From: Holophagae bacterium
GTDB taxonomy: Bacteria; Acidobacteriota; Holophagae; Acanthopleuribacterales; Acanthopleuribacteraceae
Assembly (NCBI GenBank): GCA_030429565.1
Contig: JAUIFE010000013.1
Location: 151,620 to 215,619, forward strand
Direction of reading: 5' to 3'
Length of the DNA: 64,000 nt
The position numbers were made by a program, and so were the translations under genes. Below, one piece after another: positions 1 to 9,024 of this stretch (positions within the stretch are counted from its first letter, which is position 1; the number at the start of each line of letters is the position of its first letter). The notes beneath the pieces are model-generated. The model worked only from the letters and a program-made list of their open reading frames with translations, did not search any database and had not been told where the DNA came from.

Positions 1-3000
1 AGGTCGGCCAATCGCCCAGCGCGATCTGTTGCGCCGGGTACAGGGCCGGCAAGGTGATCGCCTGTGGTTGACCCACTTCTTCGCCGTTTTGGTAGAAACG
101 CACCATTTCGCCGTCGTAGGTGACCGCCAACTGGACCCAAGTCCGGTGGGGCACCGTTGGCCACTGCGACAGGAACTGCCAGCCTTCGGCGCCGCCGCCG
201 ACGCGCAGGATCGGTTGTTTGGCGGCGTCCAGGTACCAGTGAATGGGGTTGTAGCGAATGCTGCGTTGCGTGCCGACACACACCATGGTGCCGTGATCGT
301 CGTCGCCGTCGCGTTCGTCTTCGTCGTACAGCCACAACATGATGCTGAATTGGTTGGTTAAGTTCTCCGTGCGGGCATCGTCGGCCACGGTGACCATGTC
401 GCCGCGGTCGAGCCACAGCGCGCGGCGGCCGTCACGGGAAACGTAACGCGCTTTCGTGACCGCTGTTCCTGCCGACAGCAAACCCTGGTTGTTCAGGTCG
501 CCCTCAAAGTCCATCTTTAACAACGGCTGATAACCCTGTACCGGGCCAAAGTTGGCCGCCGGCGGGATTTGGCTTGGGTCGGCCTCGGGCAGGTCGCGGT
601 TGGCCGCGATCACCATTTTGGTGCTGCCCAAATAATCTTTGACGTACAGACCGGTGTTTTGTTTGCTTTTGTAACCGAAACGTTCCGTGCCGTTAAACAA
701 GTAGTAACGTTTAGCGCGGCCGAAGCGGTCCAGTTCCACGGCATTGTCGTTTCCGGAAGGCACAAAGTAGGTCAATTCGCTCTCATTGGACGTGTTGACG
801 ACCTCGCGCGAGATGCGGGCGCCGTTGTGGTCGTATTGGTAATAGCGGGTGTTTTCGTCCAGCTCGCTGCTATCCGCCGGCACCGGGTTCGTTTGTCTTT
901 GTTCGATCGCCGTCGGCAATTGCGGGAAGCGGTAATCCCCGTAGGCGAGGGATTGGTCGAAGATTTTGGTGAAACCGTTGGTGATACTGTAGTGTTCGAT
1001 GTGGTTGACGTTGCCCGCGTTGTCATAACCAAACACCGCTTGGTCCCAGTTCTGGCCGTCGCCGTCGGCATTCAGGTATTCCAGTCGGTTGCTGACGCCA
1101 CTGATTAGGTGGCTCAGACGGTTGGTGGTGAGGCCGCCGCCGTTGACGCCGGGTTTGTCGGTTTGCTGTTCGCGTACGCGGTTGCCGTTGCGGTCGTAGC
1201 TGTAGTGTTGGCTGTACCACTGTGGCCACGAGTGGTAGGCGGCGGTTAGTTGATAAACACCGTCATAACCGAATTCGTGGCGCAATACCTGCGGCACAAT
1301 CGCCGTGCTGGAGCCGGAACCGCGACTTTCGGCTTCGGTGGTCAGGTGATAGGTTTCACTGAGGATGGCAATGCTGCCGTCGTACATGCGTTGCACACCG
1401 GCGTGAAGTGGGTCGTTTTGACCACAGTCGCCGTCGAAACAGTTGTTGAGCCCAAAATAATCGAGATCGACACTGTAGGTGGGTACTTCGCCAACCGCGA
1501 CTTGTTGCTGGTACAACCAATCGCGCACATCGTAGCGGTAGCTGTTTTCGATTTGTGCTCCGGCGGGATCGCCGAAGCGGATCGCGCCCAGGTGACCCGT
1601 CGGCGTGTACGACCATTGGGTTAAGGTGCGTTTTTCGTTATCCAAGCTGATGTTGGCTGCTTCATCGATCAGCGGGCCTAGGGCGACCTCGGTCGTTGCC
1701 AACGGCGTGGTGAAGTCCTGGCCCACTTGGCGGTGGCTGACCCCAATCAACATGCGGTCCGAAAGCGGCGTCAGGTCGTAGGTGCGAATCAAACGCGCGA
1801 AGGCGTCGTATTGGAAACCCAAGCCCTGGTGGTGCGTTTGGTTGTAGTAGGCCGTGACCAGGTCGCGGTTATCGTACTTAAGCCAGCTGATTTGCGGTTC
1901 CATGACACCCGCCAGCATGTAGACACGGCACACGATTCTGCCTTTGGCGTCGTAGTAAAAACGTTCGCCGCTTTCCATGCCGCAAATTTCGACCACTTGA
2001 CCAATTGGATCGGCAAAACGGATGCCGTCCGGCGACCAGGGATAGGCCTCCTGTAACTCGTTGAACTGTGGCCAGCCATTGCCAAAACCGGTGTTTGCCG
2101 GGAAAAATCGTTCATTAAACATATCGTATTGGTCGTAGAAGGTTTCCGTCCAGGGGGCATAGCTGCTTGCATTGGTGAGCGGCAATTCGCCGAAGTCGGG
2201 TGGTGTGTTACCACTGATCGGGGTGAGCCATGCTTGTAGCGTTTGGCGCGAGCTGCCGTGGCTAAAGCCTGCTAGGTTTCGTCTAAGAGTGCGGACCACG
2301 CGCCCTTGGCGATCATAAATGGTTTCCGTCCAGTCATGGGTGCCCATATCGCGGCCGGTTTGATTCAGGCGGACGCGACCGTGGCGGTCGTAGACAAACT
2401 GGCTGGTTCCGGCATCGGCTTCAATGGTGGTCACCAATCGGTCGTGGGCGTCGTACTGGTAACGCGTGCGCAAGTTGGCGTTGACGCCGCCGGTCGAGGC
2501 GATGGTCCAAGGCCCGCCGCCGGGGCGGCTCAGCACCAAGGCGCGTGGCGGCCACGAGGCGACCAGGCGGCCTTTGCGGTCGTATTCTTGGAAACTAACC
2601 AAGTTGCGATCACTGGCGCCGCTTTCGCCCACGCGTGCCGCGTAATCGGCAGGCAGGTAAATGTGGCTGTTATCGAGCGTGGTTGCGTTTTCGCCAACAT
2701 GAACTTGGAAACCCCACGATTGCAACAAACTGATGTCAGGGTTGGTAATGGTGAACAAGGTGCGTTCTTCCATACCGGTGAGGGTCAGGGTCATCAAACC
2801 GTTGGGATCGATCATCAGGGTGCCGGTTAAGCCGGGTTGCGGTGTTTCGCCGTTGCGCGCAATCGGTAACAGGTTGTTGCCGGTTTCCAGGTTGTCGATG
2901 ATCAGGTCGAGCTCGGCCGGCAGGTTGGCACCGTTTTGTTGCGCGCGAATGGTGAGGTAGTGGTATCGCGTGTAGCGCAGCGGATCGTTGCTGTCGCGAG

Positions 3001-6000
3001 CCTTTTCGCCCATGGGCAAGGAGGCCAGGATGCGGGCGCGGGTTGGGTCCTGTTCGTACAGTGTTTCTTCGAAGGGGGCGCTGTCTTTATTGAGGATGTA
3101 GGACAGGAGGTCGACGCCGCCGGGGCGCACGTTGCCTTGGTGCCAGAACCGGGTGCCGGCGGCGAAGGTATCGGCGCGACTGCCGGCCGCCGCCAATTCC
3201 AACGGCGGAACACGGTACGGCGATGACTCTAGCTGGGGATTGCCCAGGTAGGCGTTTTGGCCGATCGCGGCCAGCAAGTTTTTCCCTGCTTTAGTTTGGC
3301 GACCCAGGCTGTCGTATTCGGCCATCCCGGAAATGACGACTTTTTGCAGCATGTCTGCCGGTGCTTTGCTCGCCATGGTGCGCACTTCTTGGGTGCGTCC
3401 GGTCAGGTCGGCGAATTGCACCGTGACCACGCTGTGTTCGGGATCGGCTGGGTCGGGGTAAGCGATTTCAACCAAACGGTTGTGGGTGTTGGTCTCGCCA
3501 AAGGAAGGAAAGCCGCCGTTGAGGAACTGGGTCAGCTCGTAATTTTCCTGATAGGTCTCGGTTTCAACCTCAGCCAAGGGGCTGCGCTGAATTTCCTCTT
3601 CTGGGATAAATACGATCACATATAGCTGTTGGCGTTGCTCATCTAAGTCCAGGTAGGTCGACCAAAAAACGTTGCCAGCCTGTTGCCAACCGATTTGGGT
3701 CGGGTCGTTAAGCGTCACCGGTTGGCGGTTTTGGTACGTGAAATTGAGTTGGTCGGCGGCATTTTTGGGATAGGGTACCAAATAAACCATATGTTGCTTT
3801 GCGCGTACTTGCTCAGGGTCTGGTGTAAAGGGAACCGTTAGCCATGTGTAACAGTCCAGCGCATTGAGATCGGGGGTTTCGGTTTCAATTTCGCTGGTAA
3901 GCAGTGGGTTTTTGCCGAGGACCCACAGGTGGTTGGATGTTTCTTGTACCACTTCGGCATCGAGCAACATGGGTTCCGGCGCGTAGCTGAGCTGCAACGC
4001 TCGGTTCAGAGCTGACGGGGCTGAGTCCAGCGCGCGCCGTAACATGGCCATGGCTTGGTCCGATCGCGTCCCCAAACCCGAGTTCAAGTTTCTCGGTGCG
4101 GTAACAAAAGCACTATCAGGCTTGTACAAGGTGAAATGAGTTGTGTACTTAATTAACTCGGTTTGGTTGTTTGAAGTAATCAAAGCATCATCAGGATTCT
4201 TATATGTGACGACAAGCTGAACTGGAATAGGGTTACCATTCTGCCAGAAGCTGTTTTGGAGGGTTCTAGAAGAGATCTGCGCATTTATGACGATTTTATT
4301 GTTTTCCGGGTCAAACGAAACATATGAATTAGATAAAAAACCACTGTGTCCTATGCTAATTCCCTCGGTTTGATCAAGCGGAATCCAATCTTGGCCATTC
4401 CACGCTTGTCCTTGGTGTAACCACTTCCAGGTGAAGTTCTGCCAATCAACCATCTCCGGTTGAATGTCCATGTTAGGTGATAATGTTTGCGTGAAGGTGA
4501 CTGTTTGATTTATGTCACTTCGGAATAGTACGCGATCAATGCTAACTTCATCATATTCAAAATGTGTAAGACCTGTAGACTCTGCAGGGATTCCATGCTC
4601 AAAGATGAATGGATACCCATCTCCTCTTAAAGCTGTAGTTGTCATAAGTGGGTCTGGATCATTCGGTCTTCTGATACTTAATACTATTCTAGCTGCTAGA
4701 TCTTCTTTCGAGCCGTTTGGGAGTATATTTGACGAATTCAGTCGGCTTTTTAGTTCTGAAAGCGAAATGATGCTACTAGCTGAGAAGAAAAAATCGCCTT
4801 CTGCTATTTGTTGACTGTGGTTAATCAGTGTTCTTGGGAGGTTCTCAAGGCTTTGGCCTGTTGCGTTTAAATATGTCTCAAGATTCACTGATGCGTTTGC
4901 TGTGTTTTCGCCGTCTTGGGAAAGTATACTTAACGAAATATACCATCTGCTGGGCGACAAATTGAATTTTGAGTAGTCAAATTTGACTCTTGTATTGACT
5001 ACGTAGTTAGAAAGGTTATCGTCTTGGAACATCCAGGTGGAATTAAAATTTTTAGGGAGGATTGTTCCAGCAAGAAATTCTTCTTCGGGTTCGCAGTCAA
5101 TTATGCCATCATGTTCTATTCTGATTTGCCCTTCATCGAAATAGTAAGTTTTATTTGTCCATGTGTCCTCAATAGTAAAATCGTAAAGTACCAGTGGAAA
5201 TGGATTTGTAAGGGGGAGAGCTGTTGTACTTTGAGTTTGGTTTAAATAGCATTCGCCGACCCAGTTTTGATCAGAGTAATCCCATGTAGAACTTAGCCCA
5301 CTGTATACCGTGTCGTTGTTCTCGTTCTGGTAAGTTTTTCTGAATACTAAGGAAAGCCCGGGGAAGTCTACCGGCGTCATGATTCCGTTTTGGTTGTAAA
5401 TGTCTTGTTCAAATTTTATGGTGTTTAACTGGAAACCGTCTGAATTTAAGCCGCCGTCAAGGCTAGTAATGAAGCTCTGGTTTGTACCTAGTTTGGCTCT
5501 GATTTGAGTTGGTTTAGATGATGAGACGTTTCCGTTCTGAAGGTTGAAAGTTACAACTGTATTGGTTATATCCCTAATGCTACCGAAATCTTGTACTGCT
5601 TTTTCTGGGAAACCATATTCATCTTCAGCTAGGAATATTAAACGGTAGCGGTCTTTTAAATTATAGTTCTGATTCAAGGTGAAAGAAGGGCTCTGTCGAA
5701 TTTCTACAATCTCCCATTCAATGGTTTCAGGATTTAGACGCATAAGTGTCCATTGGGGATTAAAGAAGGAGGGTTGCTCTTGTGTGCTGCTGAATCTTGG
5801 TTTGAGAGTGTCGCCTTTGCTAGCCCAGGTGTAACCTTCAAGAAAATAAGGGAACTGATAATCTCTTTGGTTTGATTCTCCTTCGTTTTCAATATAAAGA
5901 GAATTTGCTTTGAATTGACCGGTTGTTTTGATGATGACAGGAATACCTGTTTGGTCAGTGATGTTGTCTGGATTGGGATCTGTTAAGATCGGTAACCTTA

Positions 6001-8926
6001 TTCCGTTAAGAGATATCTCGATCTTCCAGTTTTCTGGTAATAGTGTTGGGTAAAGTAGATCGTTGCTTTGAGTTGTATATGATACTAGTAAGAATTCAGA
6101 ATCGTTTGGTAGGTTCTTGAAGGCTATTTCGTTTTCGTTGAATAGCAAATTCCTGATTGCTTCATGTATTTCTCTTGAGGTGAGTTCTTTGTTTGTTTTG
6201 GATAGTGGTATTGGTGCTGAGGTGGACCAGTTTTTGTATGTAGTGTTGTTGTTTTCTGTGGTTTTCTTTTTTAGCTGGAAAAATAATTTCGCTTGAGGGT
6301 AGAGAAATGAATTGGGTTGCTCGCGAAGGTTAATACTTGTGTTTTCATAGCTAGGTGAAGCAGAAGATTCTTTGAGAAGAATAGAATTTCTATGCCTGGG
6401 GTGGTGTTCGCCCCAGTTGTGTGAGTTAATTTCTAGATCTAATATGAAGCTGTCTTCAGTAATCTTGAGGCTGTTGCTTTGATACTCGAAAGAGCTTACG
6501 ATTTCTGAATTACGAAAGAAGACTTTTATATCTTTGGATTGGAGGTTGTCCATGAAGTCTTCTTTAAAGTACTTATAAGGGTAAGAAGCCGAATATCCGC
6601 TCTTGTAGTTTTCTATTTTAATATTTGGCCACGTTTTTTTTGCGTGATCGACCCTTGTCCAAGGGGGGACGCTGTCGTTCTCTATCCATTGGAATCCATC
6701 CCAGAATTTTCCGGAATTTGAATCTTTCCATAGCCACTCTGTTTGAGGATATGATATGTGTTGTAAGTAGGACCTGAAGGTTAGTGTAAGTCCATATTCT
6801 TGTTTGTATACCTGTCTATTTGCCCTTACTAGCTCGTCTGGATTTATTGAAATTGGTTGGTATTTTGTTTGCATTAATGGGCTGTTTGGGTCTGAAATAT
6901 TTGCTCCGTATCTGATTTCGATTTCGGTTGGATTTTCAGATGTTAATTCTAAAAGAGCACGATCTTCAAAGCTCATTCCTGTGAAGTCCACTATTAAAGT
7001 GTAAGTTCCATCTTCGTTCATTTTTAATGTGGAGTTTTTGAAGGCTGGGTATTCTTTAGCTTCTCTCAGGGATAGAAAAATTTTAGATGAAGTCTCCCTC
7101 CAATCAGCCCAGCTATATCCAATGAATGATGAAAGTTGGCGATATGATTCAGTTGTATGACGGTCGTGAAAGTAAAAAGCGTATGAAAGATTTATGAAAA
7201 CATTATCTTCTGTAAGCGTCTGCCCAGGTGTTGATAAAGAAAATTCCGCTGTTAAGTTCTGTGAGAGAGGCGGATTACGGTTTTCGTATCTATCATCCGG
7301 AATTTCCTCTTCCTGAATGTATCGAACCTTTCCCATTTTGCGAATGTCTGTTCGTCGGCCGTACTGCTCATTTTGAATAAAAACATCGTATGTTTTCCCA
7401 TTGTTCATGGGGGAATAGGTTTCTAGGTCGGGTCTTTCTCTCCATAAAGGATCCAGCCACTTTCCAGCCTCGTCACGAAGACCTACATACCATTTTCCGG
7501 GTAGTGTACCGTTCGTAGGAACAATAGAGAAAGTAGGTGTTGGGCTGGTTAGTTCATATTCTTCTAGAGGAGTCAGGCTTAGGTTGGTATAGGCATTAAT
7601 GTCTGGTAAACGTGGCTTTGCTAATTCAAAATCAACATATGGCGCGCCTGAAGATACAGAATATTCTTGCGGTAGAAGGTTGCATATTCCATTTGTATTT
7701 GCGCAATCTGCTTCGCTTTCTTGGTTACGGGTTTTAGTGTAAAATACAGCATAAACAAGAGCTCTGTATGTAGTGTTATATTCAAGGTTGAGATGCTCTA
7801 GGCTGTAAATAGTGCTTTTTGTCCACATTTCTGGAGATTTCCAGTTAGGATCAGTTAGCCATGAACCTGTGTTTAGGTTCTGGACTGCTACCATGTACGC
7901 TACTTCTATGTTAGTTGGGTCTGTATTAGGTGGCCCTCGCCATCTGAGTTTCGGTGGGTTATCTTGTTCAAAGCTTATCTCACTAATGTCCTCTGGTTGT
8001 GTGGTTGTATAGGTGATCAAAGTGTTGTTTGAAACTATCTCGGTGTTTTCGTCTTGATAGCGGATTGTTAGATAGTATTTTGCGTTTTGGTCGTTCCAGA
8101 AGTTGTTTATGAAGTAGTTATGGGGTGTTGTTAGTTGAGCAGTTCTGCTAATTGATTGGTTTGAAGTTACAGTGAACTGACTTTCTGTTTGACTGTTTGG
8201 ATTTAATGTTGTCCATGAGGTCGAATTGGACCATTCCGAATTTTCCCAAAATGAAACCGAGTTTTCATTATTGATTCTGTGAATTTGATAATATAACTTT
8301 TCTGGATCCATAGCGGCATTGTTTGAAAATCGAGCATCTATGTGAAGGGTTGCAGTGTCTCCTAAATTTATCTGAACGTAGGTTTTGTTATTGTTGAGAA
8401 TGATTCTTGTGACCTCTGTTTTTTTGAAGGGAAATGTCTTTTCAAGATACTTGTCATTGCCTTCGGGGCTGTGGCCCAGCTTCACCCTCAGGTTGAAAGA
8501 TTCGCGGCCCATCCAGAAGGCTTCAGTGAAGTCGCTTTGCTCAATTCGAATTGACACGCGGTCCGTGACGTAACGTTGAAACGGTAATGTTGGATTTGTG
8601 GTTGAGACCTCTTCAATGCGCTCAATTCTTAAGTGTCGCCAAAAGGGGTGCGGATTGGCGTGGTAGCTGTTGTAACGAATATTCGTGGTTGTCCAGTCAG
8701 AGCCGTTCCAATACCAGCCGGGTCGGTCGCCGTCCTCGAACTGCACGATAACTGGTGTGTCGGTTTCTTCATCAAAACGCGACATATTTCCTTCGATTAC
8801 AATGGGTGCACTCATGTTGGTATTCACGAAATATCGCCCGTCTGAATCGAACTTGGGAATATAGGGTAGTGCGGCAAATACTGGGGAAACAAAGACAAAA
8901 AATGTGAGTAAGCTAGTTCTGATCAT
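1..8926 (-). CDS. giant secreted RHS/YD-repeat protein with LamG domain (partial, 3' end outside window)
   Basis: The reading frame stays open from the ATG at 8926 to the left edge, giving about 2975 residues with no stop. The start MIRTSLLTFFVFVSPVFA is a clear signal peptide, and an AAAGG-like site lies upstream. Residues about 20-1850 are a beta-rich region with no family I recognise. RHS/YD repeats follow at about 1850-2740 (for example RYQYDAHDRLVT and FVYDRHGRVR). Near residue 2765 is KDYLGSTKMVI, the YLGS element of the RHS-associated core. A LamG/concanavalin-A-like domain begins right after it (TWVQLAVTYDGEMVRFYQNG near the window edge). RHS proteins form a hollow beta-shell that holds a C-terminal toxin or adhesive cargo. 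Any such cargo would lie beyond position 1. The segment at about 4090-8450 is far more AT-rich than the rest. The gene lies 98 bp downstream of a second RHS gene and probably shares its transcript. Confidence is high for the RHS class and low for the function. Confidence 0.9.
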   Translation of the reverse strand, partial: MIRTSLLTFFVFVSPVFAALPYIPKFDSDGRYFVNTNMSAPIVIEGNMSRFDEETDTPVIVQFEDGDRPGWYWNGSDWTTTNIRYNSYHANPHPFWRHLRIERIEEVSTTNPTLPFQRYVTDRVSIRIEQSDFTEAFWMGRESFNLRVKLGHSPEGNDKYLEKTFPFKKTEVTRIILNNNKTYVQINLGDTATLHIDARFSNNAAMDPEKLYYQIHRINNENSVSFWENSEWSNSTSWTTLNPNSQTESQFTVTSNQSISRTAQLTTPHNYFINNFWNDQNAKYYLTIRYQDENTEIVSNNTLITYTTTQPEDISEISFEQDNPPKLRWRGPPNTDPTNIEVAYMVAVQNLNTGSWLTDPNWKSPEMWTKSTIYSLEHLNLEYNTTYRALVYAVFYTKTRNQESEADCANTNGICNLLPQEYSVSSGAPYVDFELAKPRLPDINAYTNLSLTPLEEYELTSPTPTFSIVPTNGTLPGKWYVGLRDEAGKWLDPLWRERPDLETYSPMNNGKTYDVFIQNEQYGRRTDIRKMGKVRYIQEEEIPDDRYENRNPPLSQNLTAEFSLSTPGQTLTEDNVFINLSYAFYFHDRHTTESYRQLSSFIGYSWADWRETSSKIFLSLREAKEYPAFKNSTLKMNEDGTYTLIVDFTGMSFEDRALLELTSENPTEIEIRYGANISDPNSPLMQTKYQPISINPDELVRANRQVYKQEYGLTLTFRSYLQHISYPQTEWLWKDSNSGKFWDGFQWIENDSVPPWTRVDHAKKTWPNIKIENYKSGYSASYPYKYFKEDFMDNLQSKDIKVFFRNSEIVSSFEYQSNSLKITEDSFILDLEINSHNWGEHHPRHRNSILLKESSASPSYENTSINLREQPNSFLYPQAKLFFQLKKKTTENNNTTYKNWSTSAPIPLSKTNKELTSREIHEAIRNLLFNENEIAFKNLPNDSEFLLVSYTTQSNDLLYPTLLPENWKIEISLNGIRLPILTDPNPDNITDQTGIPVIIKTTGQFKANSLYIENEGESNQRDYQFPYFLEGYTWASKGDTLKPRFSSTQEQPSFFNPQWTLMRLNPETIEWEIVEIRQSPSFTLNQNYNLKDRYRLIFLAEDEYGFPEKAVQDFGSIRDITNTVVTFNLQNGNVSSSKPTQIRAKLGTNQSFITSLDGGLNSDGFQLNTIKFEQDIYNQNGIMTPVDFPGLSLVFRKTYQNENNDTVYSGLSSTWDYSDQNWVGECYLNQTQSTTALPLTNPFPLVLYDFTIEDTWTNKTYYFDEGQIRIEHDGIIDCEPEEEFLAGTILPKNFNSTWMFQDDNLSNYVVNTRVKFDYSKFNLSPSRWYISLSILSQDGENTANASVNLETYLNATGQSLENLPRTLINHSQQIAEGDFFFSASSIISLSELKSRLNSSNILPNGSKEDLAARIVLSIRRPNDPDPLMTTTALRGDGYPFIFEHGIPAESTGLTHFEYDEVSIDRVLFRSDINQTVTFTQTLSPNMDIQPEMVDWQNFTWKWLHQGQAWNGQDWIPLDQTEGISIGHSGFLSNSYVSFDPENNKIVINAQISSRTLQNSFWQNGNPIPVQLVVTYKNPDDALITSNNQTELIKYTTHFTLYKPDSAFVTAPRNLNSGLGTRSDQAMAMLRRALDSAPSALNRALQLSYAPEPMLLDAEVVQETSNHLWVLGKNPLLTSEIETETPDLNALDCYTWLTVPFTPDPEQVRAKQHMVYLVPYPKNAADQLNFTYQNRQPVTLNDPTQIGWQQAGNVFWSTYLDLDEQRQQLYVIVFIPEEEIQRSPLAEVETETYQENYELTQFLNGGFPSFGETNTHNRLVEIAYPDPADPEHSVVTVQFADLTGRTQEVRTMASKAPADMLQKVVISGMAEYDSLGRQTKAGKNLLAAIGQNAYLGNPQLESSPYRVPPLELAAAGSRADTFAAGTRFWHQGNVRPGGVDLLSYILNKDSAPFEETLYEQDPTRARILASLPMGEKARDSNDPLRYTRYHYLTIRAQQNGANLPAELDLIIDNLETGNNLLPIARNGETPQPGLTGTLMIDPNGLMTLTLTGMEERTLFTITNPDISLLQSWGFQVHVGENATTLDNSHIYLPADYAARVGESGASDRNLVSFQEYDRKGRLVASWPPRALVLSRPGGGPWTIASTGGVNANLRTRYQYDAHDRLVTTIEADAGTSQFVYDRHGRVRLNQTGRDMGTHDWTETIYDRQGRVVRTLRRNLAGFSHGSSRQTLQAWLTPISGNTPPDFGELPLTNASSYAPWTETFYDQYDMFNERFFPANTGFGNGWPQFNELQEAYPWSPDGIRFADPIGQVVEICGMESGERFYYDAKGRIVCRVYMLAGVMEPQISWLKYDNRDLVTAYYNQTHHQGLGFQYDAFARLIRTYDLTPLSDRMLIGVSHRQVGQDFTTPLATTEVALGPLIDEAANISLDNEKRTLTQWSYTPTGHLGAIRFGDPAGAQIENSYRYDVRDWLYQQQVAVGEVPTYSVDLDYFGLNNCFDGDCGQNDPLHAGVQRMYDGSIAILSETYHLTTEAESRGSGSSTAIVPQVLRHEFGYDGVYQLTAAYHSWPQWYSQHYSYDRNGNRVREQQTDKPGVNGGGLTTNRLSHLISGVSNRLEYLNADGDGQNWDQAVFGYDNAGNVNHIEHYSITNGFTKIFDQSLAYGDYRFPQLPTAIEQRQTNPVPADSSELDENTRYYQYDHNGARISREVVNTSNESELTYFVPSGNDNAVELDRFGRAKRYYLFNGTERFGYKSKQNTGLYVKDYLGSTKMVIAANRDLPEADPSQIPPAANFGPVQGYQPLLKMDFEGDLNNQGLLSAGTAVTKARYVSRDGRRALWLDRGDMVTVADDARTENLTNQFSIMLWLYDEDERDGDDDHGTMVCVGTQRSIRYNPIHWYLDAAKQPILRVGGGAEGWQFLSQWPTVPHRTWVQLAVTYDGEMVRFYQNGEEVGQPQAITLPALYPAQQIALGDWPT

Positions 8927-9024
8927 GCGAAATACCTTTTCAACAAATGGCTAGGTTTAAGGGTGGCTGAAATTCGGGCGAGGCTATCGTCCGAGTGGTC
9001 GCGATAGGTGTGATTAAACGATGG

